From CAYQQO01 sp964420115 (lineage in GTDB: Bacteria > Patescibacteriota > Minisyncoccia > Portnoybacterales > UBA2143), in NCBI GenBank assembly GCA_964420115.1, contig CAYQQO010000001.1, forward strand, positions 1-64,000: DNA of 64,000 nucleotides, in the 5' to 3' direction. A model generated the notes under the pieces. It saw only the letters and a program-made list of their open reading frames with translations. It was not told the DNA's origin and ran no database searches. Position 1 is the first letter of the stretch. Every line of letters starts with the position of its first letter. The translations under genes and the position numbers were made by a program. Below, piece after piece: positions 42,240 to 51,896 of the stretch.

Positions 42240-43346
42240 ATGCGCGTTTCTTTTTTTGTTAATCAATTGTCATCAAAAGACGGCTGGGGGAGATATTCTG
42301 TTAACCTAATAAAACAGGCGATATCTTCTGGTGTTGATTGTCATGTTTTAGCATCGGTTGATGCTAAAAAGGGGGAGTTGTCTGATGTTAGAGTTGATAA
42401 AGTTTTACCTCCTTTGTTTGCTAAAAGATCGGTTAAGCTTTTTCAATTAGGCCAAAGTTATTCCCAGATTAAAAGCTTAATAAAAAAAGCTGATATCTTG
42501 CATTGCTTAACAGAGCCCTATGCTCCGGTGGTTCATTTAGTAAAAGGGCAAAAACCGATGCTTGTGACGCTTCACGGCACTTATGCCATCAGTCCTTTCG
42601 GCAAAAAAATATTAAGGAATGTTTACTCAAAAGTTTACAGCGGTGCCGATAAATTAATTTGCGTTAGTGATTATACCAAACGCCAAATATTAAAAAAAAT
42701 TAATTCTAAAAATATTATAGTTATTAATAACGGAGTTGATTGCAGTAAGTTCCAAAGAGAAAATTCCTTTGACCAAATTCCCAAAAAGAGTCATATTATA
42801 GGTGTGGGAGCGCTGACTCCGCGAAAGGGGTATCATGTTGCTCTTTCAGCTCTTGCTATTGTTAAAAAGAAATATCCGGCAGTTAAATATTTAATAGTGG
42901 GCAGTCAAAAAAACGGTTCTTATTACCAGAAACTAAGAGAAATTATCAAAAAACATAAACTGGAGAATAATGTGGGTTTTTTGGAGGGGATTTCTGATAA
43001 AGAATTAATTGATTTATATTATCGCTCTAAATTGTTTTTATTAACGCCAACAAATGTTGGTGATAGTTTTGAGGGATTTGGCTTTGTTTATTTAGAGGCC
43101 AATGCTTGCGGCAAGGCAGTTGTCGGCAGTAATAACTGCGGGGCAGAAGGGGCGATTAAAAATAACTATAACGGCCTTTTGGTTCCCCAAGATAATATAC
43201 AAAAAACTGCCGAAGCTGTTTTAAAAATTTTAGACAACCCCGGCTTGGCCGCCCAAATGGGCGAGAATGGGAAAGCTTGGGCTAAAAATCATGATTGGAA
43301 ACAAGTTTTTTCAAAATATTTAGATGTTTACAAGGAATTAATATGA
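42240..43346 (+). CDS. Glycosyltransferase family 4
   Basis: A 368-residue GT-B enzyme. The N-terminus 'FFVNQLSSKDGWGRYSVNLIKQA' and 'LVTLHGTYAIS' mark the acceptor domain, and 'IIGVGALTPRKGYHVALSAL' plus the EX7E motif 'GDSFEGFGFVYLEANACGKAVVGSN' the donor domain. It shares the start ATGCGCGT with other GT4 genes here. The ATGA overlap with the next GT2 gene shows coupling. Sugar specificity is unknown. Confidence 0.87.
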   Translation: MRVSFFVNQLSSKDGWGRYSVNLIKQAISSGVDCHVLASVDAKKGELSDVRVDKVLPPLFAKRSVKLFQLGQSYSQIKSLIKKADILHCLTEPYAPVVHLVKGQKPMLVTLHGTYAISPFGKKILRNVYSKVYSGADKLICVSDYTKRQILKKINSKNIIVINNGVDCSKFQRENSFDQIPKKSHIIGVGALTPRKGYHVALSALAIVKKKYPAVKYLIVGSQKNGSYYQKLREIIKKHKLENNVGFLEGISDKELIDLYYRSKLFLLTPTNVGDSFEGFGFVYLEANACGKAVVGSNNCGAEGAIKNNYNGLLVPQDNIQKTAEAVLKILDNPGLAAQMGENGKAWAKNHDWKQVFSKYLDVYKELI

Positions 43347-44284
43347 AATTATCAATTATTTTGCCAATTTACAATGAAAAAGAGAGTATTGAAGAGTTAT
43401 ATAAAGAGCTTATTGGTGTTTTGAATAAGCTTTCTTTGGATTATGAAATTATTGCCATAAATGATGGTTCTTCTGATGGAAGCTGGCAAATAATGGAAAA
43501 GATTGCTAAAGAAGATAAAAATTTTAAGGCAATCAATTTTAGAAGAAACTTTGGCCAAACAGCGGCTATTTCAGCCGGGATTGATTTGTCAGCTGGCGAT
43601 ATTATTATCCCAATGGATGCTGACCTGCAGAATGACCCTAAAGATATACCTCTTTTTTTGGAAAATATAAACAAGGATTTGGATGTGGTTTCTGGCTGGC
43701 GCAAAGAGAGACGCGATAAAATGATTTCCAGAATAATGCCTTCCTATATTGCTAATTATTTTATTTCTTTTATTACTAAAGTTAAGCTCCACGACTATGG
43801 TTGCACAATGAAGGCCTATCGCAGAGAATTTGTTAAAAGTGTCAGGTTTTATGGAGAAATGCATCGTTTTATCCCGGCTTATGCCGCTTGGCAGGGAGCC
43901 AAGGTTGGCGAGATAGTTGTTAACCACAGACCGAGAAAGTACGGAAAAACAAAATATGGTATTTCCAGAACTCCTCGGGTGATTTTAGATCTTTTGACAG
44001 TAAAGTTTTTGACCAATTTTTTAACAAAACCAATGCATTTTTTTGGCAAAATTGGCTACTGGTCTCTTTTTTTGGGGTTTTTATCCGGGTTGTTGGCTGC
44101 AGTTTTGAGATTGTTTTTTAGTATTTCTTTTATCTTAACCCCTCTGCCTCTTTTGACCGTTTTTCTTATCCTTGTCGGCTTGCAGTTTATTTTGATGGGG
44201 TTGTTAGCCGAGATAATTATTAGGATTTATTATGAGCCAGAAAAGAAATTTATTTATTCGGTTAGAGAAAAGATTAATTTATAA
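43343..44284 (+). CDS. Polyprenyl-phosphate glycosyltransferase (GT2, GtrB/ArnC-like)
   Basis: 314 residues from the ATG at 43343, chosen because it overlaps the previous stop (ATGA) and gives the conserved 'MKLSIILPIYNEKESIEELYKEL' start. 'IIAINDGSSDGSW' and 'PMDADLQNDPKDIP' (DxD) are intact. Two transmembrane helices lie near residues 235-290. The family moves a sugar from UDP to undecaprenyl phosphate, making a lipid-linked donor that GT-C enzymes use outside. Three GT-C-like genes in this window are potential users. Confidence 0.88.
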   Translation: MKLSIILPIYNEKESIEELYKELIGVLNKLSLDYEIIAINDGSSDGSWQIMEKIAKEDKNFKAINFRRNFGQTAAISAGIDLSAGDIIIPMDADLQNDPKDIPLFLENINKDLDVVSGWRKERRDKMISRIMPSYIANYFISFITKVKLHDYGCTMKAYRREFVKSVRFYGEMHRFIPAYAAWQGAKVGEIVVNHRPRKYGKTKYGISRTPRVILDLLTVKFLTNFLTKPMHFFGKIGYWSLFLGFLSGLLAAVLRLFFSISFILTPLPLLTVFLILVGLQFILMGLLAEIIIRIYYEPEKKFIYSVREKINL

Positions 44285-44323
44285 TTTTGCTTTAGTTCTT
44301 TTGCAAAGGCAAGATTAAATTTT

Positions 44324-46177
44324 ATGTGCGGTATTGTTGGTTTTTATGGCCAAGGAGACAAACAGATTTTAGAAAAAATGGCCAAGTCGTTGGACTATCG
44401 CGGCCCTGATGACGAGGGCTTTTTTATTGATAATACAGTTGGCTTGGGGCATCAAAGATTGACTATTATTGATTTGTCTTCTTCTGGCAGGCAGCCAATG
44501 GCAAACGAAGACGGTAAAATACAACTTGTTTTTAACGGTGAAATATACAACTATAAAGAATTAAAAAAGGATTTGACTAAAAAGGGGCATTCTTTTAAAA
44601 GCCAGACTGACAGCGAGGTGGTTGTCCATCAGTACGAAGAAGACGGGCTTAAATGTTTTTCTAAGTTAAATGGCATGTTTGCTTTAGCAATTTGGGATAG
44701 CAGGGAAAAGAAATTGATTTTATCCCGGGATCGCTATGGCCAAAAGCCGCTCTACTGGACGGAAAATAAAAATAGCCTAATTTTTTCTTCTGAATTAAAA
44801 GCTTTGTTTTTTCATCCGTTGGTTAAAAAAGAAATAGATCCTTTGGCTTGCTTTCAATATTTTTCATTTGATTATGTTCCTCAACCAAGAACAATTTTTA
44901 AAAATATTAATAAATTAGAAAATGGACAAATTTTAGTTTTTCATCAAGAAAAAGTTGAATTAGAAAAATATTACCAATTTAATCTTGAAGAATCAGATAC
45001 TAATTTTAATTCTGCTCTGAACGAATTTGAAAAAATAATTGCTGATTCAGTTAAAAAACGCTTAATAGCTGACGTGCCGGTAGGGGTATTTTTGTCTGGC
45101 GGGATTGATTCTTCAACTGTTGCCTATTTTGCCAAAAAACAAAAAAAAGAGATTGAGACATTTTCTATTGGTTTTTCTCAAAAAAGTTTTGATGAATCTT
45201 ATTACGCGCTAAAGGCGGCAAATTTTTTAAAAACCAAACATTATCATTATAAATTCCAGCCGGACGATTTAATAAAAGTTATTCCTGAAATTATTGATAA
45301 ACTGGACGAACCCTTTGGCGATTCTTCTATATTGCCGACATATCTTTTGTCTGGCTTTACTTGTAAAAAAGTTAAGGTAGCTTTGGCTGGCGATGGCGGC
45401 GACGAGCTTTTAATGGGCTATCCCAACCACCAAGTCCAAAAAATTATATCTCTTTTTAGGCTGGATAAGTTTAAGACAAATATTAATATAGCCGAAGTTT
45501 TAGAAAATATTTTGCCTGTTTCCAGTAAAAATTTAACTCTTTTTTATAAGGCGAAAAGATACAGTCACAGCTTAGCTTTTAACGGTTTGTGGCGTGATTT
45601 TTTAAGTATTGGAGGTTATTTGAATAATATAGACGGCTTATTTAATTTTAAAATAGATAAAAGTGAGTTGTTTAACTTTTCTAATAATTTTTTAGAGGAT
45701 TTTCAAGATGCCTCCTATCTTAAAAAAATTAATCTGCTTTTACTTAAATATTATTTAACAGATAATATTCTTTTTAAGGCTGATCGGGCCAGTATGTATC
45801 ATGGCTTAGAAGTGCGGGCGCCTTTTTTAGATTATCGTTTAGCTGATTTTTCAAATTCGCTTCCTTTACATTGGAAGCTGAAAGGACTTAAAAGTAAATA
45901 TATTTTAAAATGTTTAATGAAAGATAAACTGCCTAAAGAAATTGTTTATCGCAAGAAGAAAGGCTTTGGCGTTCCTTTAACCCTATGGTTTAGAAAAGAA
46001 TTAAAGAATTTTTTAATTGATAATTTAAGTAAAAAAGAAATAAATAAATTCGGCCTGATAAATTATCAAGAAACAAAAAAATTAATTAATCAGCATTTAA
46101 AAAAAGAAAGAGACAACAGAAAAGTGCTTTGGAATTTAATTATTTTCCAAAATTGGTTAAAAAGATACTATGTCTGA
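44324..46177 (+). CDS. asnB: Asparagine synthase (glutamine-hydrolysing), copy 3
   Basis: 617 residues beginning 'MCGIVGFYG' with Cys2 as nucleophile. The glutaminase half has 'SLDYRGPDDEG', 'VFNGEIYNYKEL' and 'SQTDSEVVVHQYEEDG'-like blocks. The synthetase half has 'FLSGGIDSST' near residue 257 and 'ALAGDGGDELL'. Gene length and motifs are complete. The last eight bases overlap the methyltransferase gene that follows. With three paralogues in one glycan locus, the enzyme is best seen as an amidotransferase for a sugar carboxylate or related acid; this remains an inference. Confidence 0.9.
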   Translation: MCGIVGFYGQGDKQILEKMAKSLDYRGPDDEGFFIDNTVGLGHQRLTIIDLSSSGRQPMANEDGKIQLVFNGEIYNYKELKKDLTKKGHSFKSQTDSEVVVHQYEEDGLKCFSKLNGMFALAIWDSREKKLILSRDRYGQKPLYWTENKNSLIFSSELKALFFHPLVKKEIDPLACFQYFSFDYVPQPRTIFKNINKLENGQILVFHQEKVELEKYYQFNLEESDTNFNSALNEFEKIIADSVKKRLIADVPVGVFLSGGIDSSTVAYFAKKQKKEIETFSIGFSQKSFDESYYALKAANFLKTKHYHYKFQPDDLIKVIPEIIDKLDEPFGDSSILPTYLLSGFTCKKVKVALAGDGGDELLMGYPNHQVQKIISLFRLDKFKTNINIAEVLENILPVSSKNLTLFYKAKRYSHSLAFNGLWRDFLSIGGYLNNIDGLFNFKIDKSELFNFSNNFLEDFQDASYLKKINLLLLKYYLTDNILFKADRASMYHGLEVRAPFLDYRLADFSNSLPLHWKLKGLKSKYILKCLMKDKLPKEIVYRKKKGFGVPLTLWFRKELKNFLIDNLSKKEINKFGLINYQETKKLINQHLKKERDNRKVLWNLIIFQNWLKRYYV

Positions 46178-46862
46178 TAAAAATAATAATTTTGAGGCCT
46201 GGAATGAAGAAATGGCCAAAAAATATAATCCTGACAAATACCACAGGAGCGCTAATTTAATTGTTCGTTTTATTGAAAAAAAAAGAACGAAGTGGATTAT
46301 AAAATTCTTAAATTTTAGAAAAGATGATTTAGTAATTGAGCTTGGTTGTGGAGCTGGCAATATTATGGAAGAAATTGGTTCTGTTAAAGAATTATGGGGG
46401 GTTGATCTATCTGATTATTTGTTAGAAATAGCTGGGGAAAAAAGTTATCAATCTTCGGTTAAATTTATAAAGGGAGACATAGAAAATTTGCCAGAGAGCG
46501 TTGCAGAAAATAAGTTTGATAAAATTTATTGCAGCGAGGTTTTAGAACATGTTCAAAATCCTCCAAAAGCTCTTTTGGAAATTAAAAAAATTACTAAAAA
46601 AAACAGCATTATTGTTGTTTCTGTTCCCAATGAAGAATTGATTAATAAAATAAAAAGAGGACTGCAGAAAATAAAGATATTTAATTTGTTGTTCCCCGGC
46701 TTATCAAAAAAGATGGATGATGAATGGCATTTGCACAGTTTTGATTTAAGAAAGCTTTCTCATTTAACTGAAGATAAATTTATAACTGAAAAAGTTAAGG
46801 GAATCCCCTATAATTGGCTGCCAATAAGATATATCGTTAAATTAAGAGTCAAAAATGATTAA
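46170..46862 (+). CDS. Class I SAM-dependent methyltransferase
   Basis: A 230-residue methyltransferase. Motif I is 'VIELGCGAGNIMEEIG' (about 56-71), motif II 'WGVDLSDYLLEIAG', and 'FDKIYCSEVLEHVQNPPKALLEIKKI' (about 115-140) covers motifs IV to V. The proline 'SVPNEEL' site is of the small-molecule O/N-methyltransferase type. It overlaps asparagine synthase upstream and the zinc-ribbon methyltransferase downstream, each by eight bases. Substrate unknown, probably a glycan intermediate. Confidence 0.84.
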   Translation: MSDKNNNFEAWNEEMAKKYNPDKYHRSANLIVRFIEKKRTKWIIKFLNFRKDDLVIELGCGAGNIMEEIGSVKELWGVDLSDYLLEIAGEKSYQSSVKFIKGDIENLPESVAENKFDKIYCSEVLEHVQNPPKALLEIKKITKKNSIIVVSVPNEELINKIKRGLQKIKIFNLLFPGLSKKMDDEWHLHSFDLRKLSHLTEDKFITEKVKGIPYNWLPIRYIVKLRVKND

Positions 46863-47715
46863 TCAGAAATTATACTCCAACTTAATTTGTCTTGATTGTG
46901 GTGGCGCTTTAAAAATGGTTAAGGACATCAAGTTAGTCTGTGGGGAGTGTTCGAGAAGTTATCCGATAAAGAACGGCGCGCCATATATAGTTGATAAGCA
47001 AGGTAGAGGGTATTACAAATCAAACCCTGATAGTTTTATTAATCAATTAAAAGTATTGTTTAAAAAATATCCCTTTCTTTTTTCCTTTTTTTATTATGCC
47101 TTTGGCTCTTCTTTTGTTGGTAAAAGCGCGAAAGAGGCGGTTGATAAATTGGGGGATGAAAAGCTAATTATTAATTTAGGTTCTGGTATTAAAAAAATTA
47201 GAGATGGTGTTATTAATGTTGATTTTTATCCTTTTAAGCAAGTTGGTTTGGTTGCTGATATTAGCCGCCTGCCCTTAAAAAATAATTCGGTTGATGCAGT
47301 TATCAATGAATTTGTTTTAGAGCACGTCAAAGATCCTAAAAAAATAGTTGATGAAATTTACAGAGTTTTAAAGCCAAAAGGAGTTGTTTATGTCTGCGTT
47401 CCCTTTGTGGCCAGTTTTCATTCTTCGCCGGATGATTATTATCGCTGGTCAAAAGAGGGTCTGCGCCAGTTAATGTCTGATTTTGAAGAAAAAGATTTTG
47501 GTGTTCGTTGCGGGCCGACTTCGGCTCTTTTGTCAGTTTTAAACGAATGGTTAGCAATAATATTTAGTTTTGGTTCCCGGAAACTGGAACAAATATTATT
47601 AATAGGGTTAATGGTGATAACAAGCCCGGTTAAATTATTTGATTATCTAATTTATAAGCTTCCTAACGCAGAAAATATTGCCTATGGCTTTTATTATATT
47701 GGCAGAAAAAAATAA
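46855..47715 (+). CDS. Trm112-like zinc ribbon fused to SAM methyltransferase
   Basis: A 286-residue protein. Residues 1-45 form a Trm112p-like zinc ribbon with 'ICLDCGG' and 'LVCGECSRSYPIKNGAPYIV' (two CxxC pairs). A class I methyltransferase follows at about 90-215: 'LIINLGSGIKKIRDGVINVDFYPF', 'NNSVDAVINEFVLEHVKDPKKIVDEIYRVLKPKGVVYV' in parts. Such a combination is common in glycan and lipopolysaccharide loci. The C-terminus (about 220-265) is hydrophobic and may contact the membrane. The stop shares one base with the start of the radical SAM gene after it. Confidence 0.83.
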   Translation: MINQKLYSNLICLDCGGALKMVKDIKLVCGECSRSYPIKNGAPYIVDKQGRGYYKSNPDSFINQLKVLFKKYPFLFSFFYYAFGSSFVGKSAKEAVDKLGDEKLIINLGSGIKKIRDGVINVDFYPFKQVGLVADISRLPLKNNSVDAVINEFVLEHVKDPKKIVDEIYRVLKPKGVVYVCVPFVASFHSSPDDYYRWSKEGLRQLMSDFEEKDFGVRCGPTSALLSVLNEWLAIIFSFGSRKLEQILLIGLMVITSPVKLFDYLIYKLPNAENIAYGFYYIGRKK

Positions 47716-49130
47716 TGAAAATATTACTTCTTACTCCACCATTTGATTTAATGAAAAAAGGTTATGGCTCAAAAAGAAAAGTAAGAGCCGGCTTTTTCCC
47801 GCCTTTGGCTTTGGGTTACTTAGCCGCTCCTTTGGTCAAAAAAGGATATGTGGTAAAAATTATTGATTCTGCTCCGATGAATTACCAGAATTCAGATATA
47901 TTAGAAGAGGTTAAACAATTTGCGCCGGATTTAATCGGCTTATCGACGGTTACTGCCGATGCTGAAGAAGCGTATAGTTTAATTAATAATTTAAAAGATA
48001 ACTATCCGCAAATTCCTGTTGTTTTTGGCGGGCCGCACGCTAATTGTTTTCCGGAATTGGTTTTTAAAAATGCGCCAAAATTAGAGGTGCTTGTTCATGG
48101 CGAAGGCGAAAAAATATTTGAGGAGATCGTTGATTATTATAGGCAGACTGGGGGAATGCCCAAGAATGTTTTAGGTACTTGGGTTAATTTGACTGGCGGG
48201 AGTGTTAAAAAAAACCAGCCCGCTCAGCCAATAATGGATTTGGATAAAATTTTGCCGCCCACTCACCAACTTTATAATTACAAACTGTATCGCCCTTTGC
48301 CTTTGCAATATAAAAGATTGCCAGTGGCAAATTTGATTACTTCTCGGGGGTGCCCCTATGGACGTTGTACTTTCTGCTTTGAATCAGGCCGCGCCTCTCA
48401 AAGGTATCGCCGTCATTCTCCAAAAAGGATGATTGAAGAAATAAAGTTTTTAATCAAAACTCACAATATTAGAGAAGTGGCTTTTTGGGATGATAACTTT
48501 TTGATAAATGAGAACTGGACTAGTGATTTCTGCAATCTATTAGACAAAGAAGGAGTCAAAATCCCATGGAGCGCTTGCGCCCGGGTTAATACAGTCACTG
48601 AAAAAATGCTTAAAAGGGCATCTCGTTCGGGTTTGTGGAATATTTTTTATGGAGTGGAAAGCGGCAATCAGGATTTATTAGAAAGAATAAAAAAGGGAAT
48701 TACCTTAGAGCAGGTTGAAAAAGCGGTTGGTTGGGCCAATAAACATAATATTGATACGCGCGGCTCCTTTATGTTGGCTTTGCCGGGAGAAACTCCTCAA
48801 AAGGCGAAAAAAACAATTGATTTTGCTTGTCAAATTGAGTTAACTTATGCTCAATTCTTGCCGACTCATCCAGAATGGGGAACGGAATTGTATGACGACG
48901 CTGTCTTAAGCGGGCGGGTGGTGCCGATGTACCAAGGGAGAACTACGCCGACGTATGTTCCCGACGGCTATAGAGACGAAGAAGAAGTCAGGAGAATGCT
49001 TAAATTGGCTTATAGAAAATTTTATTTCAGACCGAGCTACATTATAAAGCATATTAAGCGCTTAAAGGATATTGATAAAATTAAGCAATATTTTGACGCT
49101 TTAATGTATATTATTGGAGTAAGCACTTAA
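47715..49130 (+). CDS. B12-binding-domain radical SAM protein with CX4CX2C motif
   Basis: 471 residues. The N-terminal cobalamin-binding domain contains 'VVFGGPHANCFPELVF'. The radical SAM motif 'SRGCPYGRCTFCFE' places Cys213, Cys218 and Cys221 with four residues, instead of three, between the first two. The three cluster ligands are still present, and the same kind of spacing is known for some B12-radical SAM families, so it should be active. 'FYGVESGNQDLLERIKKGI' and 'GSFMLALPGETP' are standard later motifs. It overlaps the methyltransferase gene by one base. It may act on a glycan or lipid carrier; no substrate can be named. Confidence 0.84.
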   Translation: MKILLLTPPFDLMKKGYGSKRKVRAGFFPPLALGYLAAPLVKKGYVVKIIDSAPMNYQNSDILEEVKQFAPDLIGLSTVTADAEEAYSLINNLKDNYPQIPVVFGGPHANCFPELVFKNAPKLEVLVHGEGEKIFEEIVDYYRQTGGMPKNVLGTWVNLTGGSVKKNQPAQPIMDLDKILPPTHQLYNYKLYRPLPLQYKRLPVANLITSRGCPYGRCTFCFESGRASQRYRRHSPKRMIEEIKFLIKTHNIREVAFWDDNFLINENWTSDFCNLLDKEGVKIPWSACARVNTVTEKMLKRASRSGLWNIFYGVESGNQDLLERIKKGITLEQVEKAVGWANKHNIDTRGSFMLALPGETPQKAKKTIDFACQIELTYAQFLPTHPEWGTELYDDAVLSGRVVPMYQGRTTPTYVPDGYRDEEEVRRMLKLAYRKFYFRPSYIIKHIKRLKDIDKIKQYFDALMYIIGVST

Positions 49131-49140
49131 TGGGGTTCGT

Positions 49141-49160
49141 GCCAGCCTCTAGCGGCTGGC
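49141..49160 (+). other. GC-rich hairpin between radical SAM and GT39 genes
   Basis: GCCAGCC (49141-49147) pairs with GGCTGGC (49154-49160). No T run follows, so it is not a standard terminator. It may slow transcription or stabilise the upstream message. Confidence 0.5.
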
Positions 49161-49184
49161 CTTGGGATGCATTAAGACTTGACT

Positions 49185-50876
49185 ATGAAAATTTTTTTTA
49201 GAAAAAACTGGGTTTTAATATCAATTCTATTATTTGCTTTCTTGATTAGGGTTGTTGGTATTTTTTATGGTTTTCCCTTGGGTGGTGTTTTTAGTGACGA
49301 AGTACCGACTGTTTTAGCTGTTTTAAAAATGATTGGCCAACAGTCCTGGCGGCCTGATTTTGCCGGTTATTATTACCCGGCTCTTTTAAGCTATATTTAT
49401 CTCCCCTTTTTTGTTCTTTTTTTAGCAATTGGCTTGTTCATGGGGTTATTCCCCAGCATTGAGTCGTTGAAAGAATTAGTGATTTTAACCCCTGGTTATT
49501 TTCTGCCCTTGGCCAGGTTTATAAATATTATTTTAGCAGTAGGGACTATTTTTCTTGTTTATAAAATTGCTTTTAAGCTATTTAATAATAAAACCACTGG
49601 GTTGATTGCTGGTTGGTTGCTGTCGGTTAGTTTTTTTTATTCACATCAGTCTCATTTTGCCACCACTTGGATTGGGCAGACATTTTTTGTTGTTTTAGCA
49701 GCTTATTGGGCGGTTTTGATGTGGAATAAAAGGGAATTAGCAATTAAAGATTATTTAATTGGCGGATTGTTGGTCGGAGTCGCTTTTGGTATTAATTTTG
49801 TCGGCGTTCTAAGTTATTTGTTTTTTTTGGTAGTTCATTTCTATAAGAATAAAGAAAAAACTTTTTTTAAAAAATTTATTATCAATAACAAATTCTGGGT
49901 ATTAAATTCAACAATTCTTCTTTTAGTTATTGTTGTTTATATTTTAAATCCGCACGGATTAAATAATTATATAAATCGCTTGACAATCGTAGAGGGGCCC
50001 TCTAGTCATTATCAAATATTCGGGCGTGATATACATCATGGCAATGCCAGTTTTTTTGATCGTTTTAATTACTACCTTTCTTCTTTGTGGTACTTGGATA
50101 CAGTTTATGCCATTTTGTTTCTTCCTGCTTTAACTTTGTTATTTATTAAAAAAAGACATATCTTTGTTTTTCTTTTTTTCTTTATTTTTTTATACTTATT
50201 TTTTCTTTCCCCTTTGACGGGATTAATGCAGAGATATCTTTTGCCGGCGCTCCCTTTTGTAATTGTTGTTTTAGCTTATTTTGCCTATTGGCTGGTAAGC
50301 GGCTTTAAGAGAAATTATATAAAAATATTTTTGATTATTTTAATTACTGCTCCTTCTCTTTACTTTTCTCTTCTTTTCGACACAAAAATAATTCAAGGAG
50401 ACACAAGAACAGAAGCTCGTTTATGGATTTATAATAATATAGACAGCGGTAGCGCTATTAACAATATAAGCTGGCCGAAGTTGTACCTTAACGAAAGCAA
50501 AGAGATAGTCTCCTTGTTTGAAGAAAAAAAGCCAGCTCTTTTTTCAACAAAAAGAAATTATTTGAAAAATCTTTCAAAAGAGAATTACCCAGAGCCAAAT
50601 TATTTTATTGTCACCAATAAAGATATATTAGAAGACCTAAATGTTGAATTTAATTATTTTATACTTGCTGATTACAATTATCTGCAATTAGAAGAAAGAA
50701 GAAAAATACTTCCAAAAGGAGCTGGGATTATTAAACGCTTTTATCCTGTAAGCGGAGATGATAAGAAAAACATTAACGGAGAATTAGATGGAATTTTTTT
50801 AGATTATCCATGCCAGTTAAAGAAAATTGAAAAAGGCGGGCCATATATTGAGATATATAAAGTGGATAAGATATGA
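49185..50876 (+). CDS. GT39/GT83-like polytopic glycosyltransferase (PMT-like)
   Basis: 563 residues from the ATG at 49185 (a TTG two codons upstream is less likely). About eleven transmembrane helices lie in residues 10-400. The first periplasmic loop contains 'GVFSDEVPTVLAVLKMIGQ' with the Asp-Glu expected of GT-C catalysis, followed by 'YYYPALLSYIYLPFF', a family signature. The C-terminal 160 residues are soluble and extracytoplasmic. It would use a polyprenyl-phosphate sugar outside the membrane to glycosylate a protein or lipid. Its stop overlaps the next gene by four bases. Confidence 0.82.
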   Translation: MKIFFRKNWVLISILLFAFLIRVVGIFYGFPLGGVFSDEVPTVLAVLKMIGQQSWRPDFAGYYYPALLSYIYLPFFVLFLAIGLFMGLFPSIESLKELVILTPGYFLPLARFINIILAVGTIFLVYKIAFKLFNNKTTGLIAGWLLSVSFFYSHQSHFATTWIGQTFFVVLAAYWAVLMWNKRELAIKDYLIGGLLVGVAFGINFVGVLSYLFFLVVHFYKNKEKTFFKKFIINNKFWVLNSTILLLVIVVYILNPHGLNNYINRLTIVEGPSSHYQIFGRDIHHGNASFFDRFNYYLSSLWYLDTVYAILFLPALTLLFIKKRHIFVFLFFFIFLYLFFLSPLTGLMQRYLLPALPFVIVVLAYFAYWLVSGFKRNYIKIFLIILITAPSLYFSLLFDTKIIQGDTRTEARLWIYNNIDSGSAINNISWPKLYLNESKEIVSLFEEKKPALFSTKRNYLKNLSKENYPEPNYFIVTNKDILEDLNVEFNYFILADYNYLQLEERRKILPKGAGIIKRFYPVSGDDKKNINGELDGIFLDYPCQLKKIEKGGPYIEIYKVDKI

Positions 50877-51835
50877 AGCGCTATACAGTTTTTTTAGCTA
50901 AAGCATTAATAACTCTTGCTGTTTTATACTTAATTTTTTTGAAGGTTGACTTGAAAAGCGCTGTTATGCATATTAAAACAGCCAGTTTTGCTTTAATTTT
51001 TTTGGCTGTTTTGGCTAATTGCGCTTCGGTTATTGTTAATTCAAAAAAATGGCAGGTTTTAATGCGCTCGGTTAGTGTTGATATTGATTTAAAACCCTTA
51101 ATTTATTTGACCTTTTCAAGTTTGTTTTATTCTTCTTTTTTGCCCGGCGGGATGCTTACCGGCGAAACTATCAAATGTTACAAGGCGGCCCGCGGCAGAG
51201 CGAATAAAGGGAGGATTATAATATCTGTCTTTATAGACAGATTGACTAATTTTGCCGCTTATATTTTAATGGGTTTGTTATTTTTACTGATTGTTTATAA
51301 GAAGGAAATGTTAGAGTACCAAGTTTTGTTAAGTTTTACTCTTTTAGCTTCTTTAGTGACTATTTTGGCTGTTTTAATTATTTTTAGTTCCAGATTGATA
51401 AGTTTTTTCTTTAAAATAATTGATAAAATTTTATCAAAAATAAGGCAAATTCGGCTGACGCGTTTAAGCAAGTTATTAAAAGAAAATATTTTGTTTTTTA
51501 GCAAAGAAAAGAAAACGTTTTTTGTGATTTTTGTTTATAGTATAGCCGGTTATTTTCTTAATGTTTTAATTGTTTGGCTGGTTGGCATTGGTCTGGGTTT
51601 GGATATTAACGCAGCTCATTATTTTTGGATGACTTCTTGGGTGACTATTCTTATTTTATTGCCAATAACTGTTTTGGGTCTTGGAATACGCGAAGGATCA
51701 TTTATATATTTTTTAGGTTTGCTTGGGGTAAATTCTGAATTAGCCTTGAGTTTGTCGATTTTAGTTTTTGTGGCTAATATTTCCGCAGCTCTCGTTGGAG
51801 GCGCTTGGGAAATGATTATTTTTTTTAAAAGGTAG
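50873..51835 (+). CDS. UPF0104 / LPG-synthase-type transmembrane protein
   Basis: A 320-residue protein with about eight transmembrane helices. 'FLPGGMLTGETIKCYKAA', 'DRLTNFAAYILMGLLFL' and 'GLGIREGSFIYFLGLLGV' match the lysylphosphatidylglycerol synthase transmembrane (PF03706-type) family. Stand-alone members without the synthetase domain are thought to move lipids or lipid-linked compounds. It is coupled to the GT39-like gene (four-base overlap). A second member of the family lies at 60062. Confidence 0.83.
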   Translation: MKRYTVFLAKALITLAVLYLIFLKVDLKSAVMHIKTASFALIFLAVLANCASVIVNSKKWQVLMRSVSVDIDLKPLIYLTFSSLFYSSFLPGGMLTGETIKCYKAARGRANKGRIIISVFIDRLTNFAAYILMGLLFLLIVYKKEMLEYQVLLSFTLLASLVTILAVLIIFSSRLISFFFKIIDKILSKIRQIRLTRLSKLLKENILFFSKEKKTFFVIFVYSIAGYFLNVLIVWLVGIGLGLDINAAHYFWMTSWVTILILLPITVLGLGIREGSFIYFLGLLGVNSELALSLSILVFVANISAALVGGAWEMIIFFKR

Positions 51836-51896
51836 GGCTAATAACTTGTTTTATTTTAATAACAAGGCAAAGGCTCTGTGAATTTTTTATAGGATT

